Part shown: positions 51,501-63,075 of the stretch, one piece after another
Numbering within the stretch: the first letter of the stretch is position 1
Layout: each line of letters opens with the position of its first letter
NCBI GenBank assembly: GCA_025642075.2
Contig: JAODUO010000120.1
Coordinates: 712,501 to 776,500, forward strand
Source of the DNA: Ridgeia piscesae
Lineage: Eukaryota; Annelida; Polychaeta; Sabellida; Siboglinidae
Reading direction: 5' to 3'
DNA length: 64,000 nucleotides
The notes under the pieces: model-generated
What the model was told of the DNA's origin: nothing
Databases searched by the model: none
Seen by the model: the letters and a program-made list of their open reading frames with translations, nothing else
Translations under genes and position numbers: made by a program

Positions 51501-54500
51501 ATACATGATACCTTAGTGATACATGATACCTTAGTGATACATGATTCCTTAGTGATACATGATACCTTAGTGATACATGATTCCTTAGTGATACATGATA
51601 CCTTAGTGATACATGATACCTTAGTGATACATGATACCTTAGTGATACATGATTCCTTAGTGATACATGATTCCTTAGTGATACATGATACCTTAGTGAT
51701 ACATGATACCTTAGTGATATATGATTCCTTAGTCATATATGATTCCTTAGTTATACATGATACCTTAGTGATACATGATACCTTAGTTATACATGATTCC
51801 TTAGTGATACATGATACCTTAGTGATACATGATACCTTAGTGATACATGATACCTTAGTGATATATGATTCCTTAGTCATATATGATTCCTTAGTTATAC
51901 ATGATACCTTAGTGATACATGATACCTTAGTTATACATGATTCCTTAGTCATATATGATTCCTTAGTTATACATGATACCTTAGTGATACATGATACCTT
52001 AGTGATACATGATACCTTAGTGATACATGATACCTTAGTGATACATGATTCCTTAGTGATACATGATTCCTTAGTGATACATGATTCCTTAGTGATACAT
52101 GATTCCTTCCTTTGCTGTCTGTGGTTGTCTATGGGGTCCAATACCTACAGGGCTTTATGAAGAACCAAATTATTGCCAGTCACACATGTTTTGGTGGACA
52201 CATGTATGTTAACTGTAAAGCCAGTTTACAAACTTTAAATGTGTCTTGTGACCTGAAATGGACTACAAACACACATGTGACAAAATTTACACTCACTTTT
52301 GTGGCATAACTACAATATCTATAGTTTTGAAAGACCTTTTTTTCCTCCTTCATTTTTTACTCGTCCACCCATATTTCTACCCATCCACAACGGTTTTTAC
52401 CCGTCTAAATGACGGGAGGACGGGTCTCTGCATAAAGTTGTGATTACCCAGTACTACAGCTGTCCCTTATTTAGTACTACAGCTGTATGTGGTCCCTTAT
52501 TTAGTACTACAGCTGTATGTGGTCCTTATTTAGTACTACATTTGTATGTGGTCCCTTATTTAGTACTACAGCTGTCCCTTATTTAGTACTACAGCTGTAT
52601 GTGGTCCCTTATTTAGTACTACAGCTTTTTATTTTTTGGTTTTTTCTTTATTTAGTACTACATTTGTATGTGGTCCCTTATTTAGTACTACAGCTGTCCC
52701 TTATTTAGTACAAACGGGGGCCCTTTTTTTGTTTTGGGTCTCTTATTTAGTACTACATTTGTATGTGTCCCTTTTTTGTACTACAGCTGTCCCTTATTTA
52801 GTACTACAGCTGTATTGGTCCCTTATTTAGTACTACAGCTTTTTTCCCTTATTTAGTACTACAGCTGTATGTGGTCCTTATTTAGTACTACACCCCTTAT
52901 TTAGTACTACAGCTGTATGTGGTCCTTATTTAGTACTACAGTTTTTCCCTTATTTAGTACTACAGCTGTCCCTTATTTAGTACTACAGCTGTATGTGGTC
53001 CCTTATTTAGTACTACAGCTGTATGTGGTCCCTTATTTAGTACTACAGCTGTCCCTTATTTAGTACTACGGCTGTATGTGGTCCCTTTAAAGCTGTTATG
53101 TGGTCCCTTATTTAGTACTACAGCTGTCCCTTATTTAGTACTACAGCTGTTTTCCCTTATTTAGTACTACAGCTGTCCCTTATTTAGTACTACAGCTGTA
53201 TGTGGTCTCTTATTTAGTACTACATTTGTATGTGGTCCCTTATTTAGTACTACAGCTGTCCCTTATTTAGTACTACAGCTGTATGTGGTCCCTTATTTAG
53301 TACTACAGCTGTATGTGGTCCCTTATTTAGTACTACAGCTGTATGTGGTCCCTTATTTAGTACTACAGCTGTCCCTTATTTAGTACTACAGCTGTATGTG
53401 GTCCCTTATTTAGTACTACAGCTGTATGTGGTCCCTTATTTAGTACTACAGCTGTATGTGGTCCCTTATTTAGTACTACAGCTGTCCCTTATTTAGTACT
53501 ACGGCTGTATGTGGTCCCTTATTTAGTACTACAGCTGTATGTGGTCCCTTATTTAGTACTACAGCTGTCCCTTATTTAGACTAGGCGTATGTGGTCCCTT
53601 ATTAGTACTACAGCTGTCCCTTATTTAGTACTACAGCTGTATGTGGTCCCTTATTTAGTACTACAGCTGTCCCTTATTTAGTACTACAGCTGTATGTGGT
53701 CCCTTATTTAGTACTACAGCTGTCCCTTATTTAGTACTACAGCTGTATGTGGTCCCTTATTTAGTACTACAGCTGTCCCTTATTTAGTACTACGGCTGTA
53801 TGTGGTCCCTTATTTAGTACTACAGCTGTCCCTTATTTAGTACTACGGCTGTAAGTGGTCCCTTATTTAGTACTACAGCTGTATGTGGTCCCTTATTTAG
53901 AACTACAGCTGTATGTGGTCCCTTATTTAGGACTACAGCTGTAAGTGGTCCCTTATTTAGATTAAGCTGTATGTGGTCCTTATTTAGTACTACAGCTTTT
54001 GTGGCCCCTTTTTAGTCAAGCTGTCCCAAGTACTACAGCTGTATGTGGTCCCTTATTTAGTACTACAGCTGTATGTGGTCCCTTATTTAGTACTACGGCT
54101 GTATGTGGTCCCTTATTTAGTACTACAGCTGTCCCTTATTTAGTACTACAGCTGTATGTGGCCCCTTATTTAGAACTACAGCTGTATGTGGTCCCTTATT
54201 TAGTACTACGGCTGTATGTGGTCCCTTATTTAGTACTACGGCTGTATGTGGTCCCTTATTTAGTACTACGGCTGTATGTGGTCCCTTATTTAGTACTACA
54301 GCTGTCCCTTATTTAGTACTACAGCTGTATGTGGCCCCTTATTTAGAACTACAGCTGTATGTGGTCCCTTATTTAGTACTACAGCTGTAGTGGTCCCTTA
54401 TTTAGTACTACAGCTGTATGTGGTCCCTTATTTAGTACTACAGCTGTATGTGGTCCCTTATTTAGTACTACACGGTCCGTTCTTTGTCACATTTTGGGCC

Positions 54501-56305
54501 CCTTTATTTTACTACGGCTTATGTGGCCCTTTTTAGCCATTTTTTCCCATTCTGCAGTCACTCTGGGTCCCTTCCTTGACTATATTCATTTCTTTCTTAC
54601 TTCATCCGGCCTACAGCTCACTGGCGCTGACAAATCTTTGACCATTGTCTCACCAGGTGGCACTATGTCGGGAGAAGAAACGGGAGGAGATACAGGCGCA
54701 CGCAGATGAGATACAGAGGGGGAGGATGGCGAAAAGACAGAGACTGGTGAAGGACCAGATAGATGCTGATGAGGCTGAATCCACAGGTCACTGTGTCGAC
54801 TTCGCGAAGCCTGCACACGTTGACGTGAGTTTGGACGACATTAAAATAACTGCGTTGCCCGAGAAGAGTGCCGCCGTTCAGATATGCACAGGTGAGGTCA
54901 AGTTAAGTTAGTAGCTAAGTATGTAGTTATACATGTATTAGTAGTTAAGTATATAACCTGTCACAGTGGAGTTTGTATTAATTAAAACTATGAAGTCCAT
55001 GAATTAATCGCGAAATGTAATTTAATGTATTTGAGGATTTCACAGATCCTAAGTTTTAAAATGGCACCTCATCTGTTCGCTTTTCTTCAGTGTGTTTTAT
55101 TCATTGCTAAATTTGAAGTAAATGTAAAAAAACGTGACAGTTAGGTTGTAATGTGTACTGTTATTGTGCCTCAGAACAATATTCTCATATATTATTTATA
55201 GTAATAGTTATATAAATTTGTTATGTAAATCATGCCACTTCCATGCTAGTTACCACAGAAGTTATGCTTGAATGATGCAGTCATATTATGTATTATAATA
55301 AGGAACCGGAATGGATATACGAAACCAAGAGAAATAGCTTACTATCTTATATGAAACATTGCAGCTCCGTCGTCGGACTCTTAATCGAGAGCAGTCAGAT
55401 AAATTGGAATCAAATCATGTGCTGCCAATTTTGAACCCTGGGCAAGTTCATTGACTTTAGGGATTGCTCAGTTCACCTTTCTGTGTGAATGATTGCCTGG
55501 CTGTTAATAGTGGTAGATATTTGTGTACAAATATTCATGCATTAACTTCAATACGTTGAATGCAATTAACCTGGTCAGTTAGGGTGCAATAAGACGCATG
55601 TGTGACGCTGTTACAGGTATAAAACGTACACATGCGAAATGAAGAGTAAAACTAATATGCACTGTGCTGTGCAAGAACCTACTCTTAACCACCTCGGTGT
55701 ACCTCAAACCGGCCATTGCGATACTATTCTGAAATCTCACATCGAGTGGCACGTACATGGATTGGTGTTTGTGTTTCTTGTGATTTGAAAGCACCTTAGA
55801 TGCCCAAATCTCCCGAAATCTCCCGCAGATTCGACTACTGTGACACGTGTTGAGTTGCAGCAACTTGCAGACACACGGAGCTGGAGCCCGCCGAGTGGCT
55901 CTACCCCGTCACAGAGACCGAGACGACGCGATACCGAGTCTTCAAGGACTTGTGGGAGAAGGGTTACTACCTAACAAGTGGGTGCAAGTTTGGGGGTGAC
56001 TTTCTCGTTTACCCTGGTAAGTATATGCGAACATTTCCGGAAGGTATACAGCTGTATGCGTATAAAGCCGGTCTGCGTACAAATTTGACGTCAGCTTGCG
56101 TGAATAATAAATTGTTAAAAAAATGTATAGTTACCATACGTAGTATGACCACTTAATAAAGATATGAATCATTTTTTTTACCAGAATAACATTATATTTT
56201 AGTGACTTTAAGCGCACAGTTCGTTTGTCCTATCTCCTATCTCGCATAATGGAGCGGTCTGCCTAAGCTGCTTTTAGGAGTTTGTATATACACTGTATAT
56301 ATATT

Positions 56306-56355
<50 letters not shown>

Positions 56356-56403
56356 ATATATATATATATATTATATATATATATATTATATATATATATA
56401 ATA

Positions 56404-56471
<68 letters not shown>

Positions 56472-56755
56472 TCTATAACCTCTCAACGTTTGATTATTTT
56501 TGTGAACTTAGCTTGGCCACTTCCTAGCAAACACTAACCAGCGAAGGCCTGAATGTTGTTTCAGGTGAGCCAGCGAGATTCCATTCGTTCTACATTGCCG
56601 TTTGTCGACCATCCTCCCAGTCTTTCACGCCCCTCGACCTCATTACCCTCGGTCGTCTCGGCGCCAATGTCAAGAAGACCGTGATCCTCTGCACGGTGGA
56701 CGAAGACACAGACCAGATGTGCTATATCTCCTTACAGTGGACTGGTCTCAGTTGA
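45592..56755 (+). CDS. TSEN34: TSEN34, catalytic subunit of the tRNA splicing endonuclease (first exon not found)
   Basis: TSEN34 cleaves the 3' splice site of intron-containing pre-tRNAs as part of the nuclear TSEN2-15-34-54 complex. Exons: about 45,592-45,773; 48,008-48,108; 54,657-54,891; 55,861-56,016; 56,565-56,755. Phases agree at all junctions, giving about 287 residues. The first exon found has LRQEHRIVGRLVGCLPRLPR, QNIQLGRPLQLLAEEATLLV; human TSEN34 has the same layout (LRE...GALPRGPRQN...PEEARLL). The C-terminal nuclease core has FKDLWEKGYYLTSGCKFGGD, FLVYPGEPARFHSFYIA and LGRLGANVKKTVILC, ending SLQWTGLS. The catalytic Tyr (LVYPG), His (RFHSF, Tyr+8) and Lys (VKKT, His+31) keep the human spacing. 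The 5' border is uncertain: an in-frame TAA at 45,584 forces an acceptor after it (AG at 45,591, 45,597 or 45,605). Confidence 0.93.
45774..46331 (+). repeat. 18-bp tandem array beginning at a TSEN34 donor
   Basis: Unit 1, GTGGGCTGGTGTCACCAT, starts at the first intron base; its GTGGGC is the donor of the exon ending at 45,773. About 30 units of GTAGGCTGGTGTCATCAT follow, some extended by GTAG. The first six units keep the TSEN34 reading frame open. Confidence 0.95.
46340..47254 (+). mobile_element. hAT-like non-autonomous DNA transposon in TSEN34 intron
   Basis: Inverted ends: CAGACATGGGGTCAAA near 46,345 and its inverse TTTGACCCCATGTCTG at 47,239-47,254. The 8-bp word GTGTACAT flanks both sides (46,332-46,339 and 47,255-47,262), an 8-bp target duplication as made by hAT transposases. 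Left of the terminal repeat an extra CAGAC is present. No transposase frame is seen. A related copy is at 44,157. Confidence 0.85.
47263..48007. other. TSEN34 intron, no further feature
   Basis: It contains an unrecognised 65-codon open frame at 47,452-47,649. The intron ends with a good acceptor (GTTTTGTCTGCAG) at 48,007. Confidence 0.5.
48109..48860 (-). mobile_element. LINE 3' end whose (ATT)n tail abuts a TSEN34 donor
   Basis: On the minus strand, 48,817-48,640 reads IHDFRRIRHHLSLSSAKTIS and ALINSRLDYCNSLLNTIAKK. Shifted frames then continue with HWLPVEYRIKF-like, RSSVFKQLF and AFSVAAPTIWNQLP-like (about 48,330-48,365) segments typical of non-LTR ORF2 C-termini. The element ends in (TTA)n at 48,112-48,127. 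The TSEN34 donor at 48,109 reads GTATAATAATAATAATTG, so the tail starts within the splice site. Confidence 0.8.
49080..49600. repeat. Dispersed repeat with GCGCCCCA...TGGGGCGC hairpin start
   Basis: TTATTTCTTATATAGCGCCC followed by TGTTCTGGGGCGCTTTACAA forms a hairpin at about 49,093-49,138. Further on come GATGTGTCTTGAGTGCAACC, GTTGGTTCCATGTCCTTGTA and GCTGCACAAGAGAAGGAT. This layout is common in aquatic invertebrate genomes. The class is uncertain. Confidence 0.5.
49620..49780. repeat. Diverged proto-repeat joining two minisatellite types
   Basis: Units such as CCCTTATTTAGTGCTACAAAG, CCCTTCTTAGTGTAACATGT and CTCTTAGTGATACGGAGT combine words of both downstream arrays (CCTTAGTGATACATGATT and CCCTTATTTAGTACTACAG). 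Confidence 0.6.
49781..52108. repeat. 18-bp minisatellite, about 125 units, in TSEN34 intron
   Basis: The unit is TTCCTTAGTGATACATGA. It has local variants: ACACATGG...AGGGATAC at the left end, TATATGA in the middle, and GATACC versus GATTCC in the right half. Because 18 is a multiple of three, both strands give open frames of about 647 codons (LVIHDS and CITKES repeats). These frames are repeat artefacts. Confidence 0.97.
52440..54475. repeat. 30/23-bp compound minisatellite in TSEN34 intron
   Basis: A long unit (TTATTTAGTACTACAGCTGT plus ATGTGGTCCC) and a short unit lacking ATGTGGT alternate irregularly for about 2 kb. T-rich damaged units occur at 52,622-52,740 and after 54,475. It lies just upstream of the exon at 54,657. 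Confidence 0.96.
54892..55359. other. TSEN34 intron sequence
   Basis: AT-rich intron downstream of the donor at 54,892 (GTGAGG). No element recognised. Confidence 0.5.
55360..55610 (+). mobile_element. SINE family A, diverged plus copy in TSEN34 intron
   Basis: GCTCCGTCGTCGGACTCTTA, TTTTGAACCCTGGGCAAGTT, GGGATTGCTCAGTTCAC and TGGCTGTTAATAGTGG follow the head and body order of family A with many changes. Confidence 0.55.
56280..56467. repeat. (AT)n microsatellite in last TSEN34 intron
   Basis: About 180 bp of TA with TTATA and AATAT phase breaks lie about 100 bp upstream of the last exon. Confidence 0.95.
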
Positions 56756-56963
56756 TCACTCGTAAAGGAATAGTTATTGTTTCGGGGATCGGTTACTGTT
56801 TGCGTCGAAACAGACCCTCCAAGTTGACACCAAGAACAGATCTCGGACTCTCCTTCCGTTTGACTCATGGCAGGTGTGACAATGACAACACATGTTGGAA
56901 TCCATCTAGCCCTCCTGAGCGACAACAAATTGCAGATGTAGCAATTTGTCCTGTTTTGGTAGT

Positions 56964-56969
56964 ATTAAA
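56964..56969 (+). terminator. Candidate poly(A) signal ATTAAA of TSEN34
   Basis: ATTAAA sits 209 bp after the TSEN34 stop and is followed by AT-rich sequence. It is the first standard or common-variant signal I see downstream of the stop. Confidence 0.45.
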
Positions 56970-57239
56970 GTTTTATTGTAAATTAATAACATTATAGTAT
57001 ATCATCAATCGTCATACTGTGCAAAATTTATTATAAGGAAGCATATGAGTCGTGACAAAAGCAAAAAAAACAGATAACGTTATACCGTCTAGTCAGCTTA
57101 AATGATTGAATGTCGTAGATAAACGAAGATATACACACGTAATGACATATGTATATTTGTAAACTGAGTTAAATGAGAAGGTTTAAAATATACACAGAAA
57201 GTGAAACTTACATACAAACTTACATGGGTTGTGTGCCCA

Positions 57240-58880
57240 TAGGGTGTCAGTCCGGGTTGCTGCAGCGCCTGGTGTGACTGTACAGACCGATCTTTGAGCC
57301 ACATACTCTGTTACGGTTGCTGCATTTGAAGGTCTTCACACCTGGCTCAAGGTTTGTTTCTGCCATCTGCTTTCTACATTCCTTTTCCTCCCACAGCTCC
57401 CGTCTCTGCCTCTCGCTCGTGCGGATGCATGTCCTGATGCGGTCTGCCGCTTGGGTTTCCGAGTTTGCTGGGTTGATGCTGCCTGTCTTCATGTCACGTT
57501 TGCGGACATCTTTGAACCGCAGGATAGGCCTTCTGTGGGCCTGGTGCCGGTGGCAAGCTCACATACAGAGTGTCCTTAGGGATTCTTCCATCCGTAATTC
57601 GTCTGACATGACCAAGCCAACTGAAGCGCCTTTGGGGTAGCAGAGCAAATAGGCTCGGCATTCTAGCTTTCGCTAAGACGTCTTTGTTGAGGATGCGGTC
57701 TTGCCAGGTGATGCCCTGGATCCTTCGAAGGCAGCGCATGTGGAACGTGTTGGGTCGACGCTCTTGGCGGGTGTACGTGGTCCAAGCACCACTGCCATAA
57801 AGCACAGTGCTAAACACGCAGGCTTTAAAAACGTCCATCTTGGTTTTCATTGTCCCCCACCCTCTTGGTCAGGCGAGCCATCGCTGTTGCTGCCTTGCCG
57901 ATCCTCTTGTGTAGTTCTATGTCCAGAGAGGTTGCTGGATATGGTGGATCCGAGGTACACAAATTCTTCCATTACGTCCAAGGTGTACCTCCTGGTAGTC
58001 GTCTATTTGAACGCTGGGGGCACTGCAGACGTCTTGTCCTAAGACGTTGGTCTTCTTGAGACTCATTGTGAGACCAAACTCTGCACGCATGAGCAAAGGA
58101 GATCATGAGGCGTTGCAAAGCTTCCTCACTGTGAGCAGTCAGAGCAGAGTCATCTGCAAAAAGCATCTCCCTTGATTGTTACTATTCGCACTTTGGTCTT
58201 TGCCAGAAAGGTTCCCATCTCTTATTCCGACCAACTGAAGGCAAAGGACAGTAGCAGGCAGGATAAGATTCCAAAAGGTGTTGGAGCTGGTACACATCCT
58301 TGTTTCACTCTGTTCCTAATTGGGAACGGATCTGATGAGGAGCCATCATGCTGAATAGTATCTTTCCTGTCTTTGTGGAAGGACGCGATGATTTTCAATA
58401 GTTTTGGAGGACATCCAGTCCATCGCAGCATTGCAAAGAGGCCGTTTCTGCTTAACAGGTCGAAAGCATTGGTTAGATCAACGATGGCGATGTAAAGTGG
58501 TTGCCTCTGTCCACGGAATTTCTCCTGCAGCTGCTGTAGTGATAAAATCAATCATCGATGGGTGATCGTTCAGGGGCCTTGCCGCAGGCTAAACTGACAA
58601 TAGCCTTGCTAAGCTCTCCTGCTGAAGGTGGAATGTCGAGCTCTTCATTTCCATGAAAACAAGGGGTGGTATTTTGAACTGCCATCTGGGTGATGATGGT
58701 TTCTCTTGAGTAGAGCCCCTGATAATGTTCCGGCCATCTCTCCAACTGCTTCCCTCGGTCTGTAACGGTGACATCTGTAGTGGATTTTAGGGGTGCAATC
58801 TTGGTGACGCTTGGCCCGAAGACTGTTACTTTTACCGCAGTAGCAAGTAGACAGATGCGGAGTGTTTTGTACATAACATT
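57240..58880 (-). mobile_element. LINE ORF2 with reverse transcriptase core, frameshifted and internally deleted
   Basis: On the minus strand, in order: GPSVTKIAPLKSTTDVTVTD (58,810), ELSKAIVSLACGKAPE (58,590), LQQLQEKFRGQRQPLYIAIV with DLTNAFD motif A, KQGCVPAPTPFGI motif B, LFADDSALTAHSEEALQRLM motif C (58,166), VLYGSGAWTTYTRQERR, FHMRCLRRIQGITWQDRILN and RRFSWLGHVRRITDGRIPKD. The last part (57,247-57,492) has CSNRNRVCGSKIGLYSHTRR-C, a C/H zinc-knuckle-like end. The frame is broken near 58,200, 57,900 and 57,493. About 100 residues are missing at 58,550. Confidence 0.88.
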
Positions 58881-61299
58881 ATAATACTATTTTGTGTATT
58901 TGATTCTGTTAACAGTTTATTTATTCATTGCTAACGCATAAAACATTGTCCTCATCATACTGTTGTTGTGTGTGAATATTGAACAATATTACTGAACAAT
59001 AATATTATCCTTGACAACCCCACTACAGCTGGCGGAAGTCCTGTTGTTTGGGTCAGCAGGCAATGGTTACATTGTTGTATAGGTCGTGTGACATTTTAAA
59101 TTGTTACAATTTACAAATGCACAACCAGATAAATGTCAGATAAAGTCAAGTTTTCACATACTCATGGAGCCACATACCGTTTATGTGTTAACTAAGATGT
59201 ACTTGTGTTGCAGTTTGCTTACCCGCGGGATGATAGAACTGTTGTAGCCTTGTCGTGCAACGACGCTATATTGCTATGTACGTGATGGCGTGCGCAAATA
59301 TTAGTACACATCTTTGTATATAATATTTATCAATGAACACCAACCAAACAGTTTGGTGTTGTAGCAACTTTATTGGTAATTTTAAAACAAGCAACATATT
59401 TCCAGTATTTATTTTCAGTAGAGAGACCATTTTGTACACACATTTTACACATTGTAAAAAATCCCTAGTATCTTCTTGTATAGAAAGTGAGTTTATGCTA
59501 TTTCTTGTAAGACAAAACAGGTGAAAGTGCAGTGAAACTGGCTAGACGACAGGGAGAATAGAAGCTTCAACACCAGTACATTTAACGTACTACATTTACT
59601 AACACTAACCTGATCCAATGCAGCCTGAGCGTCAGTCTAAGTGAGTTTATAATACCGTAGCAACCACGTCTTACCATATACATATAAATGCAACATATCT
59701 CGCATGACCCACTATACACTTATATACCAATATACTTTTAAAATATCTGCGTCCGTAGTTTATTAGGAAATGGAAATCTAAAGGAAAAATTTTGCTATTT
59801 TCATATCAAGCATATATCTATTATCGTATAAATGGCTTTGATAAAACAATTTGTGTCTGACGTTTTTAATTGTGTTTGCATTGATAACATTGCAATATTG
59901 CACATTATATATCCGATAAAAAAAGAAACGTAAGCGGCCTACAAATACTTGTGCACCCCCAATAATGACATTATATATGGCTACATGCATCCAACAGGTC
60001 ATGGTTAAACGTTTTAAAGAATATCTACAGCAGAAGAAACACACCGATGATATTGCTGAGTCATCCTGCCATTCTTCAGCGAGTCACTGTGATCTCACCC
60101 TTTAGCTGATGCTGCAATCAGTGAACTTGCATCACTTGGGGTGTTTGTTCATTTATTTTTATTATAGGCAGCTTCGATCATGTAGCCGGATCTGGTTTTC
60201 GATGGCCGTTTTAAATGCAATTAAGTTTAATAGTTCAATTATAAACATATAAAATAGTATGATATTTATACTGTACACGTTCATTTTTTACAAATAGATA
60301 GTGTGTGCCAAGGCATAATTGTCGTAATACGACACTACAGTATACAATTTTCTTCTGATGAAATGTAACGTAACATTATAATTTAACGAACGTTGTTTTT
60401 ATAATTTAGACCATCATGGATATGGCATAGTATGCTGTAGGATTTCCCAATATGGTTTGGCTATTAAATTGTAATATAAATAATAGTCATGGGTCACCGG
60501 TTTCTAATGTCCCAAAAAGGGTAGCGTCGATAATATTCAATTCAATTCAATATGATTTATTCAAACAACATTCAGTAGACATTATAATTTAAGACAATAC
60601 AAACATGCTATACACATAATGTTATTTGAAGGGAATACACAAGAAGTTAAAAACTTGTAGTAGTATGTATCCCCGAACACAATATTTTTGGTCATAGCCA
60701 TAATATAAGAAATAATTATTATAATGTAAATATTGCACACATCCTAAATACACGACTAGGGAAGTAAACAGAACAACATAAATAGAATTAGTGATACAAC
60801 CTCTGGTTCATTAGTCACATTACTATCATTTATTAAAAATATATGGATGCATACAAGGAATTATGCTTAGAATTCAGATACATTAGTCATCTGAATCAGT
60901 TGCAATGAAAATAGTAGTATTACATGTGCTACAATTCCTTAGTGCACGTGTTTGTGTAACGCCGTAAACTTTGTATTTTATATAATGTTTGTTAATTGCA
61001 AAAACGGCACGTGGATTGACAGTGCGCAACTTTTGTATAAGATTTGTCTATGTCAGTGTGTTGCTACAACACAACGTGAACGGACCAGTGGAGACGAAAC
61101 GCATAAAGAACGAAGTAGGCGATGTCGGATGAAACAGCCGGAGTTCAACTTCGCTGCGCGAGGAAAATAGCTACATTGATGCCACCTTGCAAGATATCGA
61201 TGACCACAATTGTGACCGTTTCATATACCAATATGAATAAGTACTGTTGTACGTTTTTGGGCGCGAATAATGCGATCAACCCAACGTTACAAACAAGAT
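58881..61299. other. Unassigned AT-rich intergenic sequence
   Basis: No exon recognised. CAATTCAATTCAATATGATT at about 60,537 resembles the pentanucleotide tail of some retroposons, but no element body was identified. Confidence 0.4.
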
Positions 61300-61570
61300 T
61301 GTTTTGTATGATTGTAACGTGTGGTAAACGTGATAATAACGTGACATATGTAACATGACCACGTGGTGACCACGTAACTGCGATCGTACAAAATCACGTC
61401 GTTTCTACGGAGAAAACGCGTAGTTGTGGTACCATCAGCGTGTTATAAACATAGTGGAAACGTGAGCACTTCGCATAAAATTTACATGGTGACAAAGATC
61501 CGTAGAATGTAACGTCGCCGCCACGACAGCGCAACGTGGCTGCCACGTGGTAACCACGTAGATGTGCTAG
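61300..61570. repeat. Cluster of ACGT/CACGTG words with two 19-20-bp direct repeats
   Basis: GACCACGTGGTGACCACGTA (61,357-61,376) and GCCACGTGGTAACCACGTA (61,542-61,560) are near-identical direct repeats, each partly palindromic. More than a dozen ACGT tetramers lie between and around them. The cause is unknown. Confidence 0.6.
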
Positions 61571-61736
61571 CTGAGATGTTCATCTTCGTGGTCTTAAATA
61601 ATAATACATAGAATGTGGTGACTTTAACATAATATAATAAATGCATATTTAAATGATTGTGTCGTGTAATGTTTAGTTAATTGCATGTGTAGTATGGGCG
61701 TATGTTCCCTATTGGATGTCACTGCTAATGGCGTCA

Positions 61737-62475
<739 letters not shown>

Positions 62476-63075
62476 CATAACATACCGTGACAGAAACACA
62501 AACATCTCATCATATCTTGTCTAACAAATCTGTAACATTTATTGTAAAACGTCGATAACATTCGCCATAACTTCGAACTTGTAGCTGTTTAATATCATAT
62601 GCAATTTATATTGCTGTTAAATATAGCACACTCTCTATAAATTAGTAATATTATACGCAGGTGAGAATACTACATGAAAATACTAGTAGTTATTAAAGTA
62701 AATACGGATTAATTTCAAAATGTGTACTCGTATTCAAAATCGTCCACAATCTTATTCCTGTCCCGCTTAGAACATATTAGTACATGCAGACAGACTCAAA
62801 CGCTCAATTCACCCTTATAAATTTAAACATATTAGAGTCAACACGGTATAATATAGAACATTTTTTACCCCGCGCCTAGGGAGATTCTAGAAGCGTCAGT
62901 TGTTAATGGAAAGGACACCTCAACTTCAAAGAACTGCCCGGCCGGGCGCAACGCTCATAGAGCATCCAACATCACTGGCGCAATACCTAGCTCTGATTTC
63001 TCAATTACTAAACAGAAACAGGAAGTAATTAGTTTGAAGATTGTTTTGCCATGGATGTGTCTTTAGAGGGTTGGT
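62476..63075 (-). other. Probable 3' UTR and flank of the GAREM-like gene
   Basis: AT-rich sequence follows the stop of the minus-strand gene. A minus-strand AATAAA (plus TTTATT) at 62,538-62,543 is a possible poly(A) signal, about 530 bp after the stop. Confidence 0.35.

Noticed and set aside
50201..52160. Open frames of about 647 codons on both strands
   Set aside because: They exist only because the 18-bp minisatellite unit is a multiple of three and free of stops. The products are six-residue repeats without start context, and the frames lie within a TSEN34 intron.
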